Positions 54,806-63,532 are shown, counted from the stretch's first letter. The stretch is 64,000 nucleotides of DNA from Pseudomonas frederiksbergensis (GCF_035751725.1 NZ_CP142104.1:2356001-2420000), one strand, 5' to 3'. Notes: a model not told the origin generated them from the letters alone. A program made the numbers and translations.

Positions 54806-55807
54806 TCACTGCCCCGCAATTTGCGCCTTGGTATAGAACCCGTCCTTTTCCAACAGGTCGATGTTGTCCTTGGTCAGCGCGGTAGGCGTGAGCAGGATGG
54901 TGTCGACTTTCTTGGTGCCGTTGTCGTACTGCGAGCTGTAGGTGGGTTTTTCGTTGCGCGCCAGCTGCACCGAGAGCTTGGCGGCTTCGGAGGCGATCAG
55001 TTTCAACGGCTTGTAGACCGTCATGGTCTGGGTCCCGTCGATCACTCGCTTGACCGCCGCCAGGTCGGCGTCCTGGCCGGAGATCGGCACCTTGCCGGCC
55101 AGCTTCTGCGCGGCCAGCGCCTGGATCGCGCCGCCGGCGGTGGCGTCGTTGGAGGCGACGATGCCATCGATCTTGTTGTTGTTCCGGGTCAGGGCGTTTT
55201 CCACGATGCTCAGGGCTTCGGTGGGGTTCCATTCCTTCACCCATTGCTGGCCGACGATCTTGATGTCGCCCTTGTCGATGGCCGGTTGCAGCACCTTCAT
55301 CTGGCCTTCGCGCAGGATCTTGGCGTTGTTGTCCGTCGGCGCGCCGCCCAGCAGGAAGTAGTTACCCTTGGGGGCTGCCTTCAATACGCCGCCGGCCTGC
55401 ATCTCGCCGACTTTTTCGTTATCGAAGGAGATGTAGGCGTCGATGTCGGCATTGAGGATCAGTCGGTCATAGGAGACCACCTTGATCCCGGCCTTCTTGG
55501 CTTCGGCGACGGCGTTGGTCAGCACGGTGGCGTTGAACGGCACGATGACGATCACGTCGACGCCACGGGAAATGAGGTTTTCGATCTGGGAAATCTGTTT
55601 CTGCTCGTTGGCGTCCGCCGATTGCACGAAGACCTTGGCGTCGAGTTTTTCCGCCGCCGCGACGAAATAATCCCGGTCCCGGGACCAACGCTCCAGGCGC
55701 AGGTCATCGATGGAAAAGCCGATCTTGGGGTTGGTGGCGTCGGCCATGGCCGGGAGCGATAGCAGGGCGAGGGCGCCAGCGAGCAGGGTACGATTGAATC
55801 TTTTCAT
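54806..55807 (-). CDS. xylF: D-xylose periplasmic binding protein XylF
   Basis: 333 residues from the ATG at 55807. Signal peptide MKRFNRTLLAGALALLSLPA ending AMADATN, then a type I periplasmic binding fold: KIGFSIDDLRLERWSRDRDY, QISQIENLISRGVDVIVIVP, DIDAYISFDNEKVGEMQAGG and DGIVASNDATAGGAIQAL. These match XylF ligand-binding lobes. Family knowledge: high-affinity capture of D-xylose for XylGH. Confidence 0.95.
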   Translation of the reverse strand: MKRFNRTLLAGALALLSLPAMADATNPKIGFSIDDLRLERWSRDRDYFVAAAEKLDAKVFVQSADANEQKQISQIENLISRGVDVIVIVPFNATVLTNAVAEAKKAGIKVVSYDRLILNADIDAYISFDNEKVGEMQAGGVLKAAPKGNYFLLGGAPTDNNAKILREGQMKVLQPAIDKGDIKIVGQQWVKEWNPTEALSIVENALTRNNNKIDGIVASNDATAGGAIQALAAQKLAGKVPISGQDADLAAVKRVIDGTQTMTVYKPLKLIASEAAKLSVQLARNEKPTYSSQYDNGTKKVDTILLTPTALTKDNIDLLEKDGFYTKAQIAGQ

Positions 55808-55955
55808 GGTGGTGCGTCCTTTTATTGTTTTTTGAAAGACACTGCCTGACGATGAACGTGATGCCGGTAGAACTGTAGAGCGTTGCGCGGCGTTGCGGGC
55901 ACAGATTTGTCGCGCGAATGTAACAGCCATTCCGCGCCCGCAAAGTCGTCCGCTG

Positions 55956-57272
55956 TCAGGAGTAGATGAACCGATTGACGACGTTTTCCAGCATCTCCTG
56001 GCGACCGCTGACCGCCTGCGGATCCAGCTCGTTGGTGAACGCATGCTCGGCCAGGGATTCTAGGCTGTAGTCACCCGCGAGCAATGCCTTGCCGAACGGC
56101 TGCTGCCAGCCGGCGTAGCGCTGGTCCTTGAATTTCTGCAACTGATCGTCTTGCACCATGGCGGCGGCGCGCTCAAGGGACAGGGCGAGCACGTCCATGG
56201 CCGCGACATGACCGTGGAACAGATCCACTTCGTCCACACTCTGGCGACGCACCTTGGAATCGAAGTTGAAGCCGCCGTTGCCGAAGCCCCCGGCCTTGAG
56301 GATTTCATAGGTCGCCAGGGTCATTTCCTCGACGCTGTTGGGGAACTGGTCGGTGTCCCAGCCATTCTGCGGATCGCCCCGGTTGGCGTCGATGCTGCCG
56401 AAGATCCCCAGGGAGACCGCCGTGGCGATTTCATGGTGGAAGCTGTGCCCGGCCAGGGTCGCGTGGTTGGCCTCGATGTTGACCTTGATCTCTTTCTCCA
56501 GGCCGAACTGCTGGAGGAAACCGAACACCGTTGCGGTGTCGTAATCGTACTGGTGCTTGGTCGGCTCCTGGGGCTTGGGCTCGATCAGCAGGTCGCCCTT
56601 GAAGCCGATCTTGTACTTATGCTCGACCACCATGCGCATGAAGCGGCCCAGCTGTTCCCGCTCCCGTTTGAGGTCGGTATTGAGCAGGGTTTCATAGCCT
56701 TCGCGACCGCCCCACAGCACATAATTCGAGCCATCGAGGCGCTGGGTGGCGTTCATGGCGCTGAACACTTGCGCGGCGGCGCAGGCGAAGACTTGCGGGT
56801 CCGGGTTGCTGGCGGCGCCGGCGGCGAAACGCGGGTTGCTGAAGCAGTTGGCGGTGCCCCAAAGCAGCTTGATACCGGTTTGTTCCTGGTGGCGCTCAAG
56901 GTGGTCGACCATCTGCGCGAAATGGTTGCGGTACTCCTTGAGCGATTGGCCTTCCGGCGCGACATCGGTGTCGTGGAAACAGTAGTAGTCGATGCCCAGC
57001 TTGGAGAAAAACTCGAACGCCGCCTCGGCCTTGCCGATCGCCAGCTCCATCGGATCGCCGGCATGCTGCCACGGGCGCTTGAACGTGCCGGCGCCAAACA
57101 CATCGGACCCCGGCCAGACGAAGGTGTGCCAATAGCAGACGGCCATGCGCAGGTGTTCGCGCATGGGTTTGCCAAGGATCAACTTGTTGGCGTCGTAGTG
57201 TCGGAAGGCGAGCGGCGAGTTGCTGCCTGGGCCCTCGAAGCGAATGGGCTGGACTTCGGGAAAGTACGGCAT
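55956..57272 (-). CDS. xylA: Xylose isomerase XylA
   Basis: 438 residues from the ATG at 57272, with AAGGA eight bases upstream. Catalytic and metal residues: His in [34 protein letters not shown], the second-metal region [17 protein letters not shown], and [20 protein letters not shown]. Group II length. Family knowledge: interconverts D-xylose and D-xylulose. The kinase XylB that would follow is not in this window, so xylulose phosphorylation must be encoded elsewhere. Divergent from xylR. Confidence 0.97.
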   Translation of the reverse strand: MPYFPEVQPIRFEGPGSNSPLAFRHYDANKLILGKPMREHLRMAVCYWHTFVWPGSDVFGAGTFKRPWQHAGDPMELAIGKAEAAFEFFSKLGIDYYCFHDTDVAPEGQSLKEYRNHFAQMVDHLERHQEQTGIKLLWGTANCFSNPRFAAGAASNPDPQVFACAAAQVFSAMNATQRLDGSNYVLWGGREGYETLLNTDLKREREQLGRFMRMVVEHKYKIGFKGDLLIEPKPQEPTKHQYDYDTATVFGFLQQFGLEKEIKVNIEANHATLAGHSFHHEIATAVSLGIFGSIDANRGDPQNGWDTDQFPNSVEEMTLATYEILKAGGFGNGGFNFDSKVRRQSVDEVDLFHGHVAAMDVLALSLERAAAMVQDDQLQKFKDQRYAGWQQPFGKALLAGDYSLESLAEHAFTNELDPQAVSGRQEMLENVVNRFIYS

Positions 57273-57338
57273 GGACGGATTCCTTTTTATTCTTGGCGGT
57301 GTCCCGATACTAACGCCGGCCTTGGGCCTGCTGATTAT

Positions 57339-57367
57339 GAAAATCACCAATAGGTCGTTCGATTTTG
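57339..57367. promoter_or_regulatory. Candidate XylR operator in the xylA-xylR gap
   Basis: GAAAATC (57339-57345) and GATTTTG (57361-57367) form imperfect inverted half-sites in an A+T-rich part of the 154-base divergent gap. Position suits a regulator serving both directions. Spacing and half-sites are not matched to a proven XylR site. Confidence 0.3.
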
Positions 57368-57426
57368 AGTATTGAGATTCGCCGCCAGCGGGCCTAGTCT
57401 CTGTCCATCGGCCCAGGGTTCAAACA

Positions 57427-58614
57427 ATGAAAATCGTCCCGCCCGTCCACCGCATCGCCCTATTGTTCAACGGCAGCAAGATCTACGACCGCGGCATCAT
57501 CAGCGGCATCGGCAACTACCTGAGCAGTACCCGCGCGTCCTGGGACTTGTTCCTCGAGGAAGACTTCCTCTGCCGATTGAAGGGGATCGAGCGCTGGCAG
57601 GGCGATGGGATCATTGCTGACTTCGACGACCCCCTGATCGGAGAGGCGCTGGCCGGGATCAAGATGCCCGTGGTGGCGGTGGGCGGCTCGTACCAGGATG
57701 AGCGCGCCTATCCCAAGGGCATCCCTTATGTCGCCACCGATAATCATGGGCTGATCAAGCTGGCCTACGACCATTTGATCGAGGCCGGATTGACGCGGTT
57801 CGCCTGTTTCAGCCTGCCCGAATCCCAAGCCAATCGCTGGGCCCAGGAACGGGAGAAAGCCTTTCGCCGGTTGATGCAGCGCGATGGCCTGCAAGCCGAG
57901 GTCTATCGCGGCATGGGCACCAGCGCGCCGCTCTGGGACAGCGCCGTCGAGCAGCAGATCGCCTGGCTGCAAAGCCTGCCCAAACCCATTGGCATCATCG
58001 CCGTCAGCGACGCGCGGGCCCGGCAACTTCTGCAAGCCTGCCTGACCGCGGGCATCGCTGTGCCGGAGCAGGTGGCGTTGATCGGCATTGATAACGACCC
58101 GCTGACCCGCAGCCTGACGCGGGTGCCGCTGAGCTCGGTGGTGCAGGGCACCGAAACCATGGGCCGGACCGCGGCGCGGCTGCTGCACCAGATGCTGCAT
58201 GGCATGCCGTCCACGGGTACGCAGGTGCTGATCCCGCCGGATACGATCAACGTGCAAGCGTCGAGCTTGCACCAGCCGCTGGGCAATCCTTATGTGATGC
58301 AGGCGCTGTTGTTCATCCGCCAATACGCCTGCCAGGGCATCAAGACGGCCCAGGTGGCGGCGTATGTCGGCGTGTCGCGCTCATCCCTGGAAGCGCATTT
58401 TCGCAAGGCGCGCGGTTGCAGCGTTCACGACGAAATCCTGCGTTTCAAATTGGCGGCGGCGGCCAACGGTTTGGAAAACACTGACTCGGCGATTGCCGAC
58501 ATTGCTCGCAGTTGCGGTTTCAAATCGCCGCAGTACCTGCATACGGTGTTTCGTCGCGAGTTCGGCTGCACGCCTCGGGAATATCAGCAGGGCACGAATA
58601 TGGCGGGCGAGTAG
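57427..58614 (+). CDS. xylR: XylR-type regulator of xylose catabolism
   Basis: 395 residues, close to E. coli XylR. The N-terminal two-thirds is a LacI/periplasmic-binding type ligand domain (RIALLFNGSKIYDRGIISGI; YVATDNHGLIKLAYDHLIEA; VALIGIDNDPLTRSLTRVPL). The C-terminal AraC domain has two helix-turn-helix units (IKTAQVAAYVGVSRSSLEAH; SAIADIARSCGFKSPQYLHT). Family knowledge: D-xylose-bound XylR activates xylA and xylFGH; here those genes lie immediately divergent. Confidence 0.95.
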   Translation: MKIVPPVHRIALLFNGSKIYDRGIISGIGNYLSSTRASWDLFLEEDFLCRLKGIERWQGDGIIADFDDPLIGEALAGIKMPVVAVGGSYQDERAYPKGIPYVATDNHGLIKLAYDHLIEAGLTRFACFSLPESQANRWAQEREKAFRRLMQRDGLQAEVYRGMGTSAPLWDSAVEQQIAWLQSLPKPIGIIAVSDARARQLLQACLTAGIAVPEQVALIGIDNDPLTRSLTRVPLSSVVQGTETMGRTAARLLHQMLHGMPSTGTQVLIPPDTINVQASSLHQPLGNPYVMQALLFIRQYACQGIKTAQVAAYVGVSRSSLEAHFRKARGCSVHDEILRFKLAAAANGLENTDSAIADIARSCGFKSPQYLHTVFRREFGCTPREYQQGTNMAGE

Positions 58615-58623
58615 TACGGGCAG

Positions 58624-58655
58624 TTGTGGCGAGGGAGCTTGCTCCCGCTAGGGGG
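58624..58655. repeat. Single REP unit downstream of xylR
   Basis: TTGTGGCGAGGGAGCTTGCT continuing to CCCGCTAGGGG, with the internal stem GGGAGC/GCTCCC, typical of P. fluorescens REP units. Confidence 0.6.
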
Positions 58656-58662
58656 CAGCCAT

Positions 58663-58902
58663 TCAGCCTGACAGCCATGTGTTCATGACCCGCCGATCCA
58701 GCTCCTCCCAATCTGCCATGCCCAGCACCCGTGTAGTGTTCAAGCCGCGCAAATAACCGCGCAGTTGGTTGGCCGTGTCCCGCTTGAGTTGTGGGTTGAG
58801 CTCGTTGTCCAACAGCACGCTTTCGTACTGGGCCAGGTATTCAGCCACCCGCTCCCGGAAGTCGGGCAATACCGCACCGCGAATCAGATCAAATGTTCTC
58901 AT
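58663..58902 (-). CDS. Small hypothetical protein
   Basis: 79 residues from the ATG at 58902, with GAGG eight bases upstream. It begins MRTFDLIRGAVLPDFRERVA and is mostly helical and charged with no signal peptide or membrane segment; NQLRGYLRGLNTTRVLGMAD is the central stretch. I do not recognise a family. Codon use looks normal for the genome. Confidence 0.6.
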   Translation of the reverse strand: MRTFDLIRGAVLPDFRERVAEYLAQYESVLLDNELNPQLKRDTANQLRGYLRGLNTTRVLGMADWEELDRRVMNTWLSG

Positions 58903-59045
58903 CAAAATGCCTCATCCGTTTTTTCAAGGCTCGCAACTATTGCCATCAGTAATAGTGACCATTACGAAATGCAAGTTCTGCTTTGCTGGCGATCATTGGA
59001 GAATCAGCCCCATCGAAACGCAGCCCAACACTGCAGGACTTGAAC

Positions 59046-59387
59046 ATGCGCCCTTTATTTTTCCTTGCCGTTGCTTTGTCGCCGTTGTTGCTGGCGGGAT
59101 GTGCCTCGGCGCCGAACGATCCGACCCTGACCTTGCAGACCAGCAAGACACCGGCCGAATACGCTGAGTGCGTCGTGCCGAAGTTGCAAGGCAGCGCGCT
59201 GAACCCGATGGTCTCGCAGACCCAGCGCAGCTACCGCATCGTCGTGCCGAGCAAGATCGCCGCAGACAACGTGCTGGAAGCCTACAAGGCCGGCGATGGC
59301 GGGAAAGTGTTCATCTATGACCGGCATTTGCTGGCATCCAATCTCCTGCCATCGAATTTTGAACGCGCCGCCCAGGAGTGCATCTGA
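59046..59387 (+). CDS. Small lipoprotein of unknown function
   Basis: 113 residues. Signal peptide with lipobox LLAGC, acylated Cys at residue 19 (PLFFLAVALSPLLLAGCASA). The mature part (about 95 residues) contains SYRIVVPSKIAADNVLEAYK and ends with a Cys. It resembles small conserved Pseudomonas lipoproteins of unknown role. A terminator follows. Confidence 0.75.
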   Translation: MRPLFFLAVALSPLLLAGCASAPNDPTLTLQTSKTPAEYAECVVPKLQGSALNPMVSQTQRSYRIVVPSKIAADNVLEAYKAGDGGKVFIYDRHLLASNLLPSNFERAAQECI

Positions 59388-59446
59388 CCGGCCCGTAACG
59401 CTTTGCCCGTGCTCCTTTGGTTGGCCGCAACCAACCAATTCCCTTT

Positions 59447-59480
59447 GCCCCGCACCGTATTCGGTCGCGGGGCTTTTTTT
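59447..59480 (+). terminator. Rho-independent terminator of the lipoprotein gene
   Basis: GCCCCGC (59447-59453) pairs with GCGGGGC (59467-59473), extended by ACCG/CGGT with one bulge, followed by seven T residues. It lies 60 bases past the stop at 59387. Confidence 0.9.
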
Positions 59481-59554
59481 GTCGGTAGAGTCTTGTTTGC
59501 CTTGGTGTGAGAGGATGGCCCATGCGAAGCCACCATCGACAAAAAAGGACTGAG

Positions 59555-59932
59555 ATGAATCTGTTTCCTGCGCACTCCATGCCCCTCATTCTGACGCTCG
59601 CCGCCCTATGCGCCCCGGTGCACGCCGCGACCTGGCAGATTTGCGACATGCAATTGCAGGTCACTGAGGTGGTGAAGCAGCCGTACCCTGGCCTCCGGGC
59701 CCAGGTTCTGAAAACCCGCCCGGCCTCGCCCGACGTGGAGTGTCCGAAAGAGGGCGCCGTGATCAATTTCATCCCGGAAACCGCTGACTACCAGGCCACG
59801 CTTGCCCGGGGCAAATGGCCCGCGAAAGGCCAGGCGATCAGGATCAAGTACCGCTACCTGGACGGCATCTGCAAAGGCGACGGCAACGAACATCCTTGTC
59901 GTATCGAGCATTATCCGTTCATGGCTCAATGA
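59555..59932 (+). CDS. Exported hypothetical protein
   Basis: 125 residues from the ATG at 59555 with AAGGA upstream. Signal peptide (MPLILTLAALCAPVHAATWQ, cleavage after HAA likely) and a mature domain with four Cys (QICDMQLQV, DVECPKEG, DGICKGDGNEHPC) that could form two disulfides in the periplasm. No family recognised. Confidence 0.68.
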   Translation: MNLFPAHSMPLILTLAALCAPVHAATWQICDMQLQVTEVVKQPYPGLRAQVLKTRPASPDVECPKEGAVINFIPETADYQATLARGKWPAKGQAIRIKYRYLDGICKGDGNEHPCRIEHYPFMAQ

Positions 59933-60095
59933 TCAGCCTCGACCGGCGTTCGCCTCGGCTTCGATCGCGGCCATGACGCTGGGTCGCGTCTCGATCCGCG
60001 CCACGTACGACGCAAGCGACGGCCAATCCTCGATGTCGATGGCGAAAAACGGCAGCCATTTGAGCACCGTTTGCATCGGCCGCTCGACGTACATC
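59933..60095 (-). pseudogene. C-terminal remnant of a glutathione S-transferase
   Basis: Reading leftward to the stop at 59933-59935 gives VLKWLPFFAIDIEDWPSLAS followed by YVARIETRPSVMAAIEAEA, the C-terminal helices of GST proteins (the RPxVxAAxxAE ending is typical). The N-terminal thioredoxin-like domain is absent and the frame breaks near 60095, where a LysR remnant of the opposite strand begins. Confidence 0.6.
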
Positions 60096-60278
60096 GATGA
60101 CGACCTGAAGGCTGGTCGACTGGTCGCGCCATTTGACTTGAGGTTGAAGTCCGATCTCGGTTTCTACTTGGTGACATGCGTCGAAACAGCCCACACGAAA
60201 AAGGTCGAGGCGTTCAGGATGTGGTTGATCGACACGATAAGGGGATCGAGCCGAGCGACTCTCCCCCAGCTAGATTGA
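60090..60278 (+). pseudogene. C-terminal remnant of a LysR-family regulator
   Basis: The frame ending at 60278 reads DDLKAGRLVAPFDLRLKSDL then GFYLVTC and KVEAFRMWLIDTIRGSSRAT, matching the last strand-helix of LysR/GcvA-type effector domains (AGRLVxPF ... YYLV ... VxAFRxWL). No DNA-binding domain remains. It adjoins the divergent GST remnant, so an internal deletion removed the 5' parts of both genes. Confidence 0.6.
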
Positions 60279-60773
60279 CAGGCTGTACCAGTCGTCACGC
60301 CCGCTCTGCTCGCGTCGAGATTGATCGACCAGGAAACCACAGCGCTGGAGTACTTTTACCGAGCCAATATTCTCGGCATAGACATTGGCAAGCAGCCGTC
60401 CGAGGTGCCAGTGGGACTGGGCCTGCTGGATCAAATGCCGAACCGCCAGTGTCGCGAGTCCTTGCCCACAAGCTTCTTGTGCGATTCGATAGCCAACTTC
60501 GGCCGACCGCCCAGAGGTGTCGATGTCCTTGAGGTTCGCTCGTCCAATGATCTTTCCATTGGCGCCCTCTATGACAAAGGGGTGCCAAGTCCCGGCGGCG
60601 AGGCCGGACAGATAATCGTCAATGTGGTCGCAGACGCCTCTGGTCGAATAGAACACCGTGTCGCGCGCGTCTATATGGCGCTCGAACCAAGTGCGATTTT
60701 CCACTTCGAATGCCAGCAACGCCTCTGCATCACTTTCTTGCAGGGTCCGAATCCTGATGGTGTCCTTGTCCAC
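60270..60773 (-). CDS. GNAT-family N-acetyltransferase
   Basis: 167 residues from the GTG at 60773, preferred because AGGA then stands seven bases upstream; the GTG at 60779 is possible. RimJ/RimL-like pattern: IRIRTLQESDAEALLAFEVE, acetyl-CoA loop EVGYRIAQEACGQGLATLAV, and NIGSVKVLQRCGFLVDQSRR. Family knowledge: transfers acetyl to an amine of a protein or small molecule; substrate unknown. Its end overlaps the LysR remnant by nine bases. Confidence 0.87.
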   Translation of the reverse strand: MDKDTIRIRTLQESDAEALLAFEVENRTWFERHIDARDTVFYSTRGVCDHIDDYLSGLAAGTWHPFVIEGANGKIIGRANLKDIDTSGRSAEVGYRIAQEACGQGLATLAVRHLIQQAQSHWHLGRLLANVYAENIGSVKVLQRCGFLVDQSRREQSGRDDWYSLSI

Positions 60774-60925
60774 GGTCACATCCTGTTTTGCTGAGGAGAG
60801 TCACAACGCCAGTCCGGGTTGCAGGTGTCCGAGCGAATGCCAGCGGCGCCAGTTTTATCACAGCAGGCCGAGCCCGTCCTTTTTGGAACGAGGTTTGACG
60901 ACCCGTAGGCGCCAAAGGCATAGTG

Positions 60926-60957
60926 TGCTCGATTATGTCCATTGGTGCTCGTTTGTG
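60926..60957 (+). promoter_or_regulatory. Direct-repeat operator candidate for the DeoR regulator
   Basis: TGCTCGATTATG (60926-60937) and TGCTCGTTTGTG (60946-60957) are direct repeats 20 bases apart, i.e. on the same DNA face, 16 bases upstream of the regulator start. DeoR-family proteins often bind such repeats and control themselves. Confidence 0.4.
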
Positions 60958-60972
60958 TAGGTTGTAACGGCC

Positions 60973-61758
60973 ATGAGTAGTCCCCTTGAAGTCTTCCCCG
61001 GCGAACGCCAACGATTGATCAGTGAACGCCTTGCCCGCTACGGCCGGGTGATCGCGGCCGACCTGGCCAGTGAATTCAACGTCTCCGAACATTCGATCCG
61101 GCGCGATCTCGGCGCATTGGCGGCGGCGGGTTTGTGCAAGCGCGTGTATGGCGGCGCGATTCGCTTGCCGGCGGCCGAAGCCCCCATAGACGTCCGAATC
61201 CACCAGGATCCGGCGCGCAAGGGCAACCTTGCCCGGACGGCGGCGTCGCTGCTCAGCGCCGGTCAGCACGTCTTTCTCGATGCCGGGTCGACCAATCTGG
61301 CCATTGCCCGCGCCATCGATCCAGGGCTGCGCTTGACGCTCAGCACTAACTCGCCGTTGATCGCGGTGGAGCTGATGAAGCTGCCCAACGCCGAGGTGAT
61401 TCTGCTGGGCGGGCGCCTGAACCCGGTTACGGGCGGCGCGATCGGGCTGGCGGCTGTCCAGCAACTGCGCCAGTTCAATTTCGATTTGTGCTTTGTCGGT
61501 GCCTGCGCCATCGACCCTGACAACGGCGTCACGGCGTTTGGCCTGGATGACGCCGAGTTCAAGCGTGCGGTGGTCGCGGCCAGCGGTCAGGTGGTCGTGG
61601 CGGTCACCAACCAGAAGCTGTCCAGCGTTGCGCACTACCAGGTGGCGTCTTGTGAAGAAGTCACCGCGCTGGTGGTCGAGCATGACGCGCCGCGTGAGCG
61701 ACTCGATCCTTTCCTGGCGCGAATCGCCAAGGTCATGACGGCCCCCGCCAAGGCGTGA
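60973..61758 (+). CDS. DeoR/GlpR-family transcriptional regulator of the galactose dehydrogenase region
   Basis: 261 residues. N-terminal helix-turn-helix (ERQRLISERLARYGRVIAAD; EFNVSEHSIRRDLGALAAAG) followed by the family YGGAIR turn, and a C-terminal sugar-phosphate-sensing domain (GQHVFLDAGSTNLAIARAI; ILLGGRLNPVTGGAIG; DLCFVGACAIDPDNGVTAFG). Family knowledge: represses sugar catabolic genes until bound by a phosphorylated sugar. The gene 91 bases downstream encodes galactose dehydrogenase, the likely target. Confidence 0.9.
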   Translation: MSSPLEVFPGERQRLISERLARYGRVIAADLASEFNVSEHSIRRDLGALAAAGLCKRVYGGAIRLPAAEAPIDVRIHQDPARKGNLARTAASLLSAGQHVFLDAGSTNLAIARAIDPGLRLTLSTNSPLIAVELMKLPNAEVILLGGRLNPVTGGAIGLAAVQQLRQFNFDLCFVGACAIDPDNGVTAFGLDDAEFKRAVVAASGQVVVAVTNQKLSSVAHYQVASCEEVTALVVEHDAPRERLDPFLARIAKVMTAPAKA

Positions 61759-61849
61759 GACGCAGCAATGGGTGACAAGCCCATTGTCCGCCGAGCGTTT
61801 TACGTCTAGTTTGCTGGCCCATCACAAGTACAAAAGTCAGGAGTCATCG

Positions 61850-62776
61850 ATGCAACCGATCCGTCTCGGTCTGGTGGGCTACGGCAAGATTGCCCAGGAT
61901 CAACACGTTCCCGCTATCCGCGCCAACCCTGCTTTCGAGCTGGTGGCGGTCGCGACCCAAGGACAGCCCTGCGCCGCAGTGGAGAACTTCGAGTCCCTGG
62001 GGGCGCTTCTGGAGAAAGGTCCACGCGTCGATGCGATCGCGTTTTGCACGCCGCCGCAAGGCCGATTCGCGCTAGTGCGGCAGGCGCTTGAGGCCGGCAA
62101 ACACGTCCTGGTGGAGAAACCGCCGTGCGCGACGTTGGGCGAGGCGATGGCGCTGGTGGACCAGGCGCACGCGGCAGGCGTAAGCGGGTTGTTCGCCTGG
62201 CATTCGCGTTACGCGCCCGGCATCGAGGCCGCCCGCGACTGGCTTGCCAGCCGCACGCTGCAAAGCGTCCGGATCGACTGGAAGGAAGACGTACGCAAAT
62301 GGCACCCGGGCCAGGCGTGGATCTGGCAACCCGGTGGCCTGGGCGTGTTTGATCCGGGCATCAATGCCTTGTCGATCGCCACTCACCTGTTGCCGCTGTC
62401 ATTGTTTGTCGAGTCGGCCGAACTGCGCGTTCCCGATAACTGCCAGTCGCCGATTGCCGCCAGCATCAAGATGTCCGACCCAGGCCATCTCGATATCCGC
62501 GCGGAATTCGATTTCGACCATGGTCATGATGAACTCTGGAGCATCGAGATTCGTTGCACCGAAGGCGTCCTGCGGCTCGACAATGGCGGTGCGCTGTTGA
62601 GCATCGACGGTGTGCGCCAGGCCGTGTCGGAGGAGGGCGAGTACGCGGCGGTGTACCGGCACTTCCAACAACTGATCAATGACAAGGCCTGCGACATGGA
62701 CCTGCAACCGCTGCGCCTGGTGGCGGACAGCTTTTTCGTCGGTAGCCGTACCTTGGTCGAGCCGTTCTACGATTGA
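61850..62776 (+). CDS. gal: D-galactose 1-dehydrogenase
   Basis: 308 residues from the ATG at 61850 with AGGAG upstream. It begins MQPIRLGLVGYGKIAQDQHV and is nearly identical in pattern to the classic P. fluorescens galactose dehydrogenase: FCTPPQGRFALV, EKPPCATLGEA, WKEDVRKWHPGQAWIW and AEFDFDHGHDELWSIEIRC. Gfo/Idh/MocA fold. Family knowledge: NAD-dependent oxidation of D-galactose to galactonolactone, first step of the De Ley-Doudoroff route. Later enzymes are not in this window. Confidence 0.93.
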   Translation: MQPIRLGLVGYGKIAQDQHVPAIRANPAFELVAVATQGQPCAAVENFESLGALLEKGPRVDAIAFCTPPQGRFALVRQALEAGKHVLVEKPPCATLGEAMALVDQAHAAGVSGLFAWHSRYAPGIEAARDWLASRTLQSVRIDWKEDVRKWHPGQAWIWQPGGLGVFDPGINALSIATHLLPLSLFVESAELRVPDNCQSPIAASIKMSDPGHLDIRAEFDFDHGHDELWSIEIRCTEGVLRLDNGGALLSIDGVRQAVSEEGEYAAVYRHFQQLINDKACDMDLQPLRLVADSFFVGSRTLVEPFYD

Positions 62777-62823
62777 TCGCGCGAACGTGCCCGTCGTCCT
62801 TGCGGCGATGGGCACCTGGTGTG

Positions 62824-63429
62824 CTATTGATGTATCTCGGCAACCGACATGGTGAAGATCAGCTTCGACCTGCCCATGTTGGAATAAGCGTGCGGGACAT
62901 CTGTCCTCGCCACCGCCGAGCTCCCGGCGGGGATCACCAGCTCCGTTTCTCCCACCACGCATTTGAGCGTGCCTTTCTCGACATGGAACAACTCAAGGGT
63001 GCCTTGGGGGTGTCCGGCTGAAGAAAACGATTCGCCCGGGAACATCTCCCAGCGCCACAGTTCGATCATGTTCGGGCCGCTCGTCCCGGCGAGCAGGCGC
63101 GCTGTGCCTCCCAATTCTCCGTTCCACAGTGTGGGTATATCCCGGCTGTCGATAATGTGGGCCGAAGGGGGCTCCGCCACATTAACGATGTCGGCCACGG
63201 AAAGGCCCAGCGCCGCGGCAATCTTGCACAAGATGCCGATGCTCGGGTTGGCCGTGCATTTCTCGATCTCGACCACCATTCCCTTGCTCACGCCCGAGCG
63301 CCGGGACAGTTCGTCCAGGGTGATTTTCTGAGCCTTGCGCGCCTGCTTGAGCGTGCGCGCAACGGCCAGGCTCACCGCGTGGGCATCGGCGCCAGGCGTG
63401 GTCGATATATTGATATTCAAGGTCATCAT
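62824..63429 (-). CDS. XRE-family regulator with C-terminal cupin domain
   Basis: 201 residues from the ATG at 63429 (a second ATG at 63426); no good ribosome site. Helix-turn-helix LKQARKAQKITLDELSRRSG then VSKGMVVEIEKCTANPSIGI. Cupin domain with GESFSSAGHPQGTLELFHVE and ELVIPAGSSAVARTDVPHAY. Family knowledge: ligand-responsive repressor of a neighbouring gene. It is divergent from the B3/B4-domain gene, and the sequence GTCGATATATTGA occurs both inside its 5' coding end and in the gap, consistent with autoregulation. Confidence 0.88.
   Translation of the reverse strand: MMTLNINISTTPGADAHAVSLAVARTLKQARKAQKITLDELSRRSGVSKGMVVEIEKCTANPSIGILCKIAAALGLSVADIVNVAEPPSAHIIDSRDIPTLWNGELGGTARLLAGTSGPNMIELWRWEMFPGESFSSAGHPQGTLELFHVEKGTLKCVVGETELVIPAGSSAVARTDVPHAYSNMGRSKLIFTMSVAEIHQ
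63401..63413. promoter_or_regulatory. Operator-like site, copy 1 (GTCGATATATTGA)
   Basis: Exact 13-base match to the copy at 63520-63532; it lies inside the first codons of the XRE/cupin gene and has a near-palindromic core TC-x-ATATAT-x-GA. Confidence 0.4.
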
Positions 63430-63519
63430 CAAGGAATCATGAGAAAGAGAGTGCGGTGATTCTCGACCGTTGCCGGCGGTGTCGTCAATCAGTTCGTCGG
63501 GCTTATACCGACCATAAAA

Positions 63520-63532
63520 GTCGATATATTGA
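63520..63532. promoter_or_regulatory. Operator-like site, copy 2 (GTCGATATATTGA)
   Basis: Exact copy of 63401-63413, 119 bases away, in the divergent gap 58 bases before the B3/B4-domain start at 63590 and overlapping its probable promoter region. Confidence 0.45.

Noticed and set aside
59802..60278. 158-codon plus-strand frame as a complete gene
   Set aside because: Only its last 60 residues resemble a protein family (LysR end); the first part is antisense of the GST remnant and overlaps the exported hypothetical gene.
60730..61683. Long minus-strand open frame opposite the DeoR gene
   Set aside because: It mirrors the clear DeoR coding frame, has no recognisable domain and a biased Arg/Gln/His composition typical of antisense shadows.
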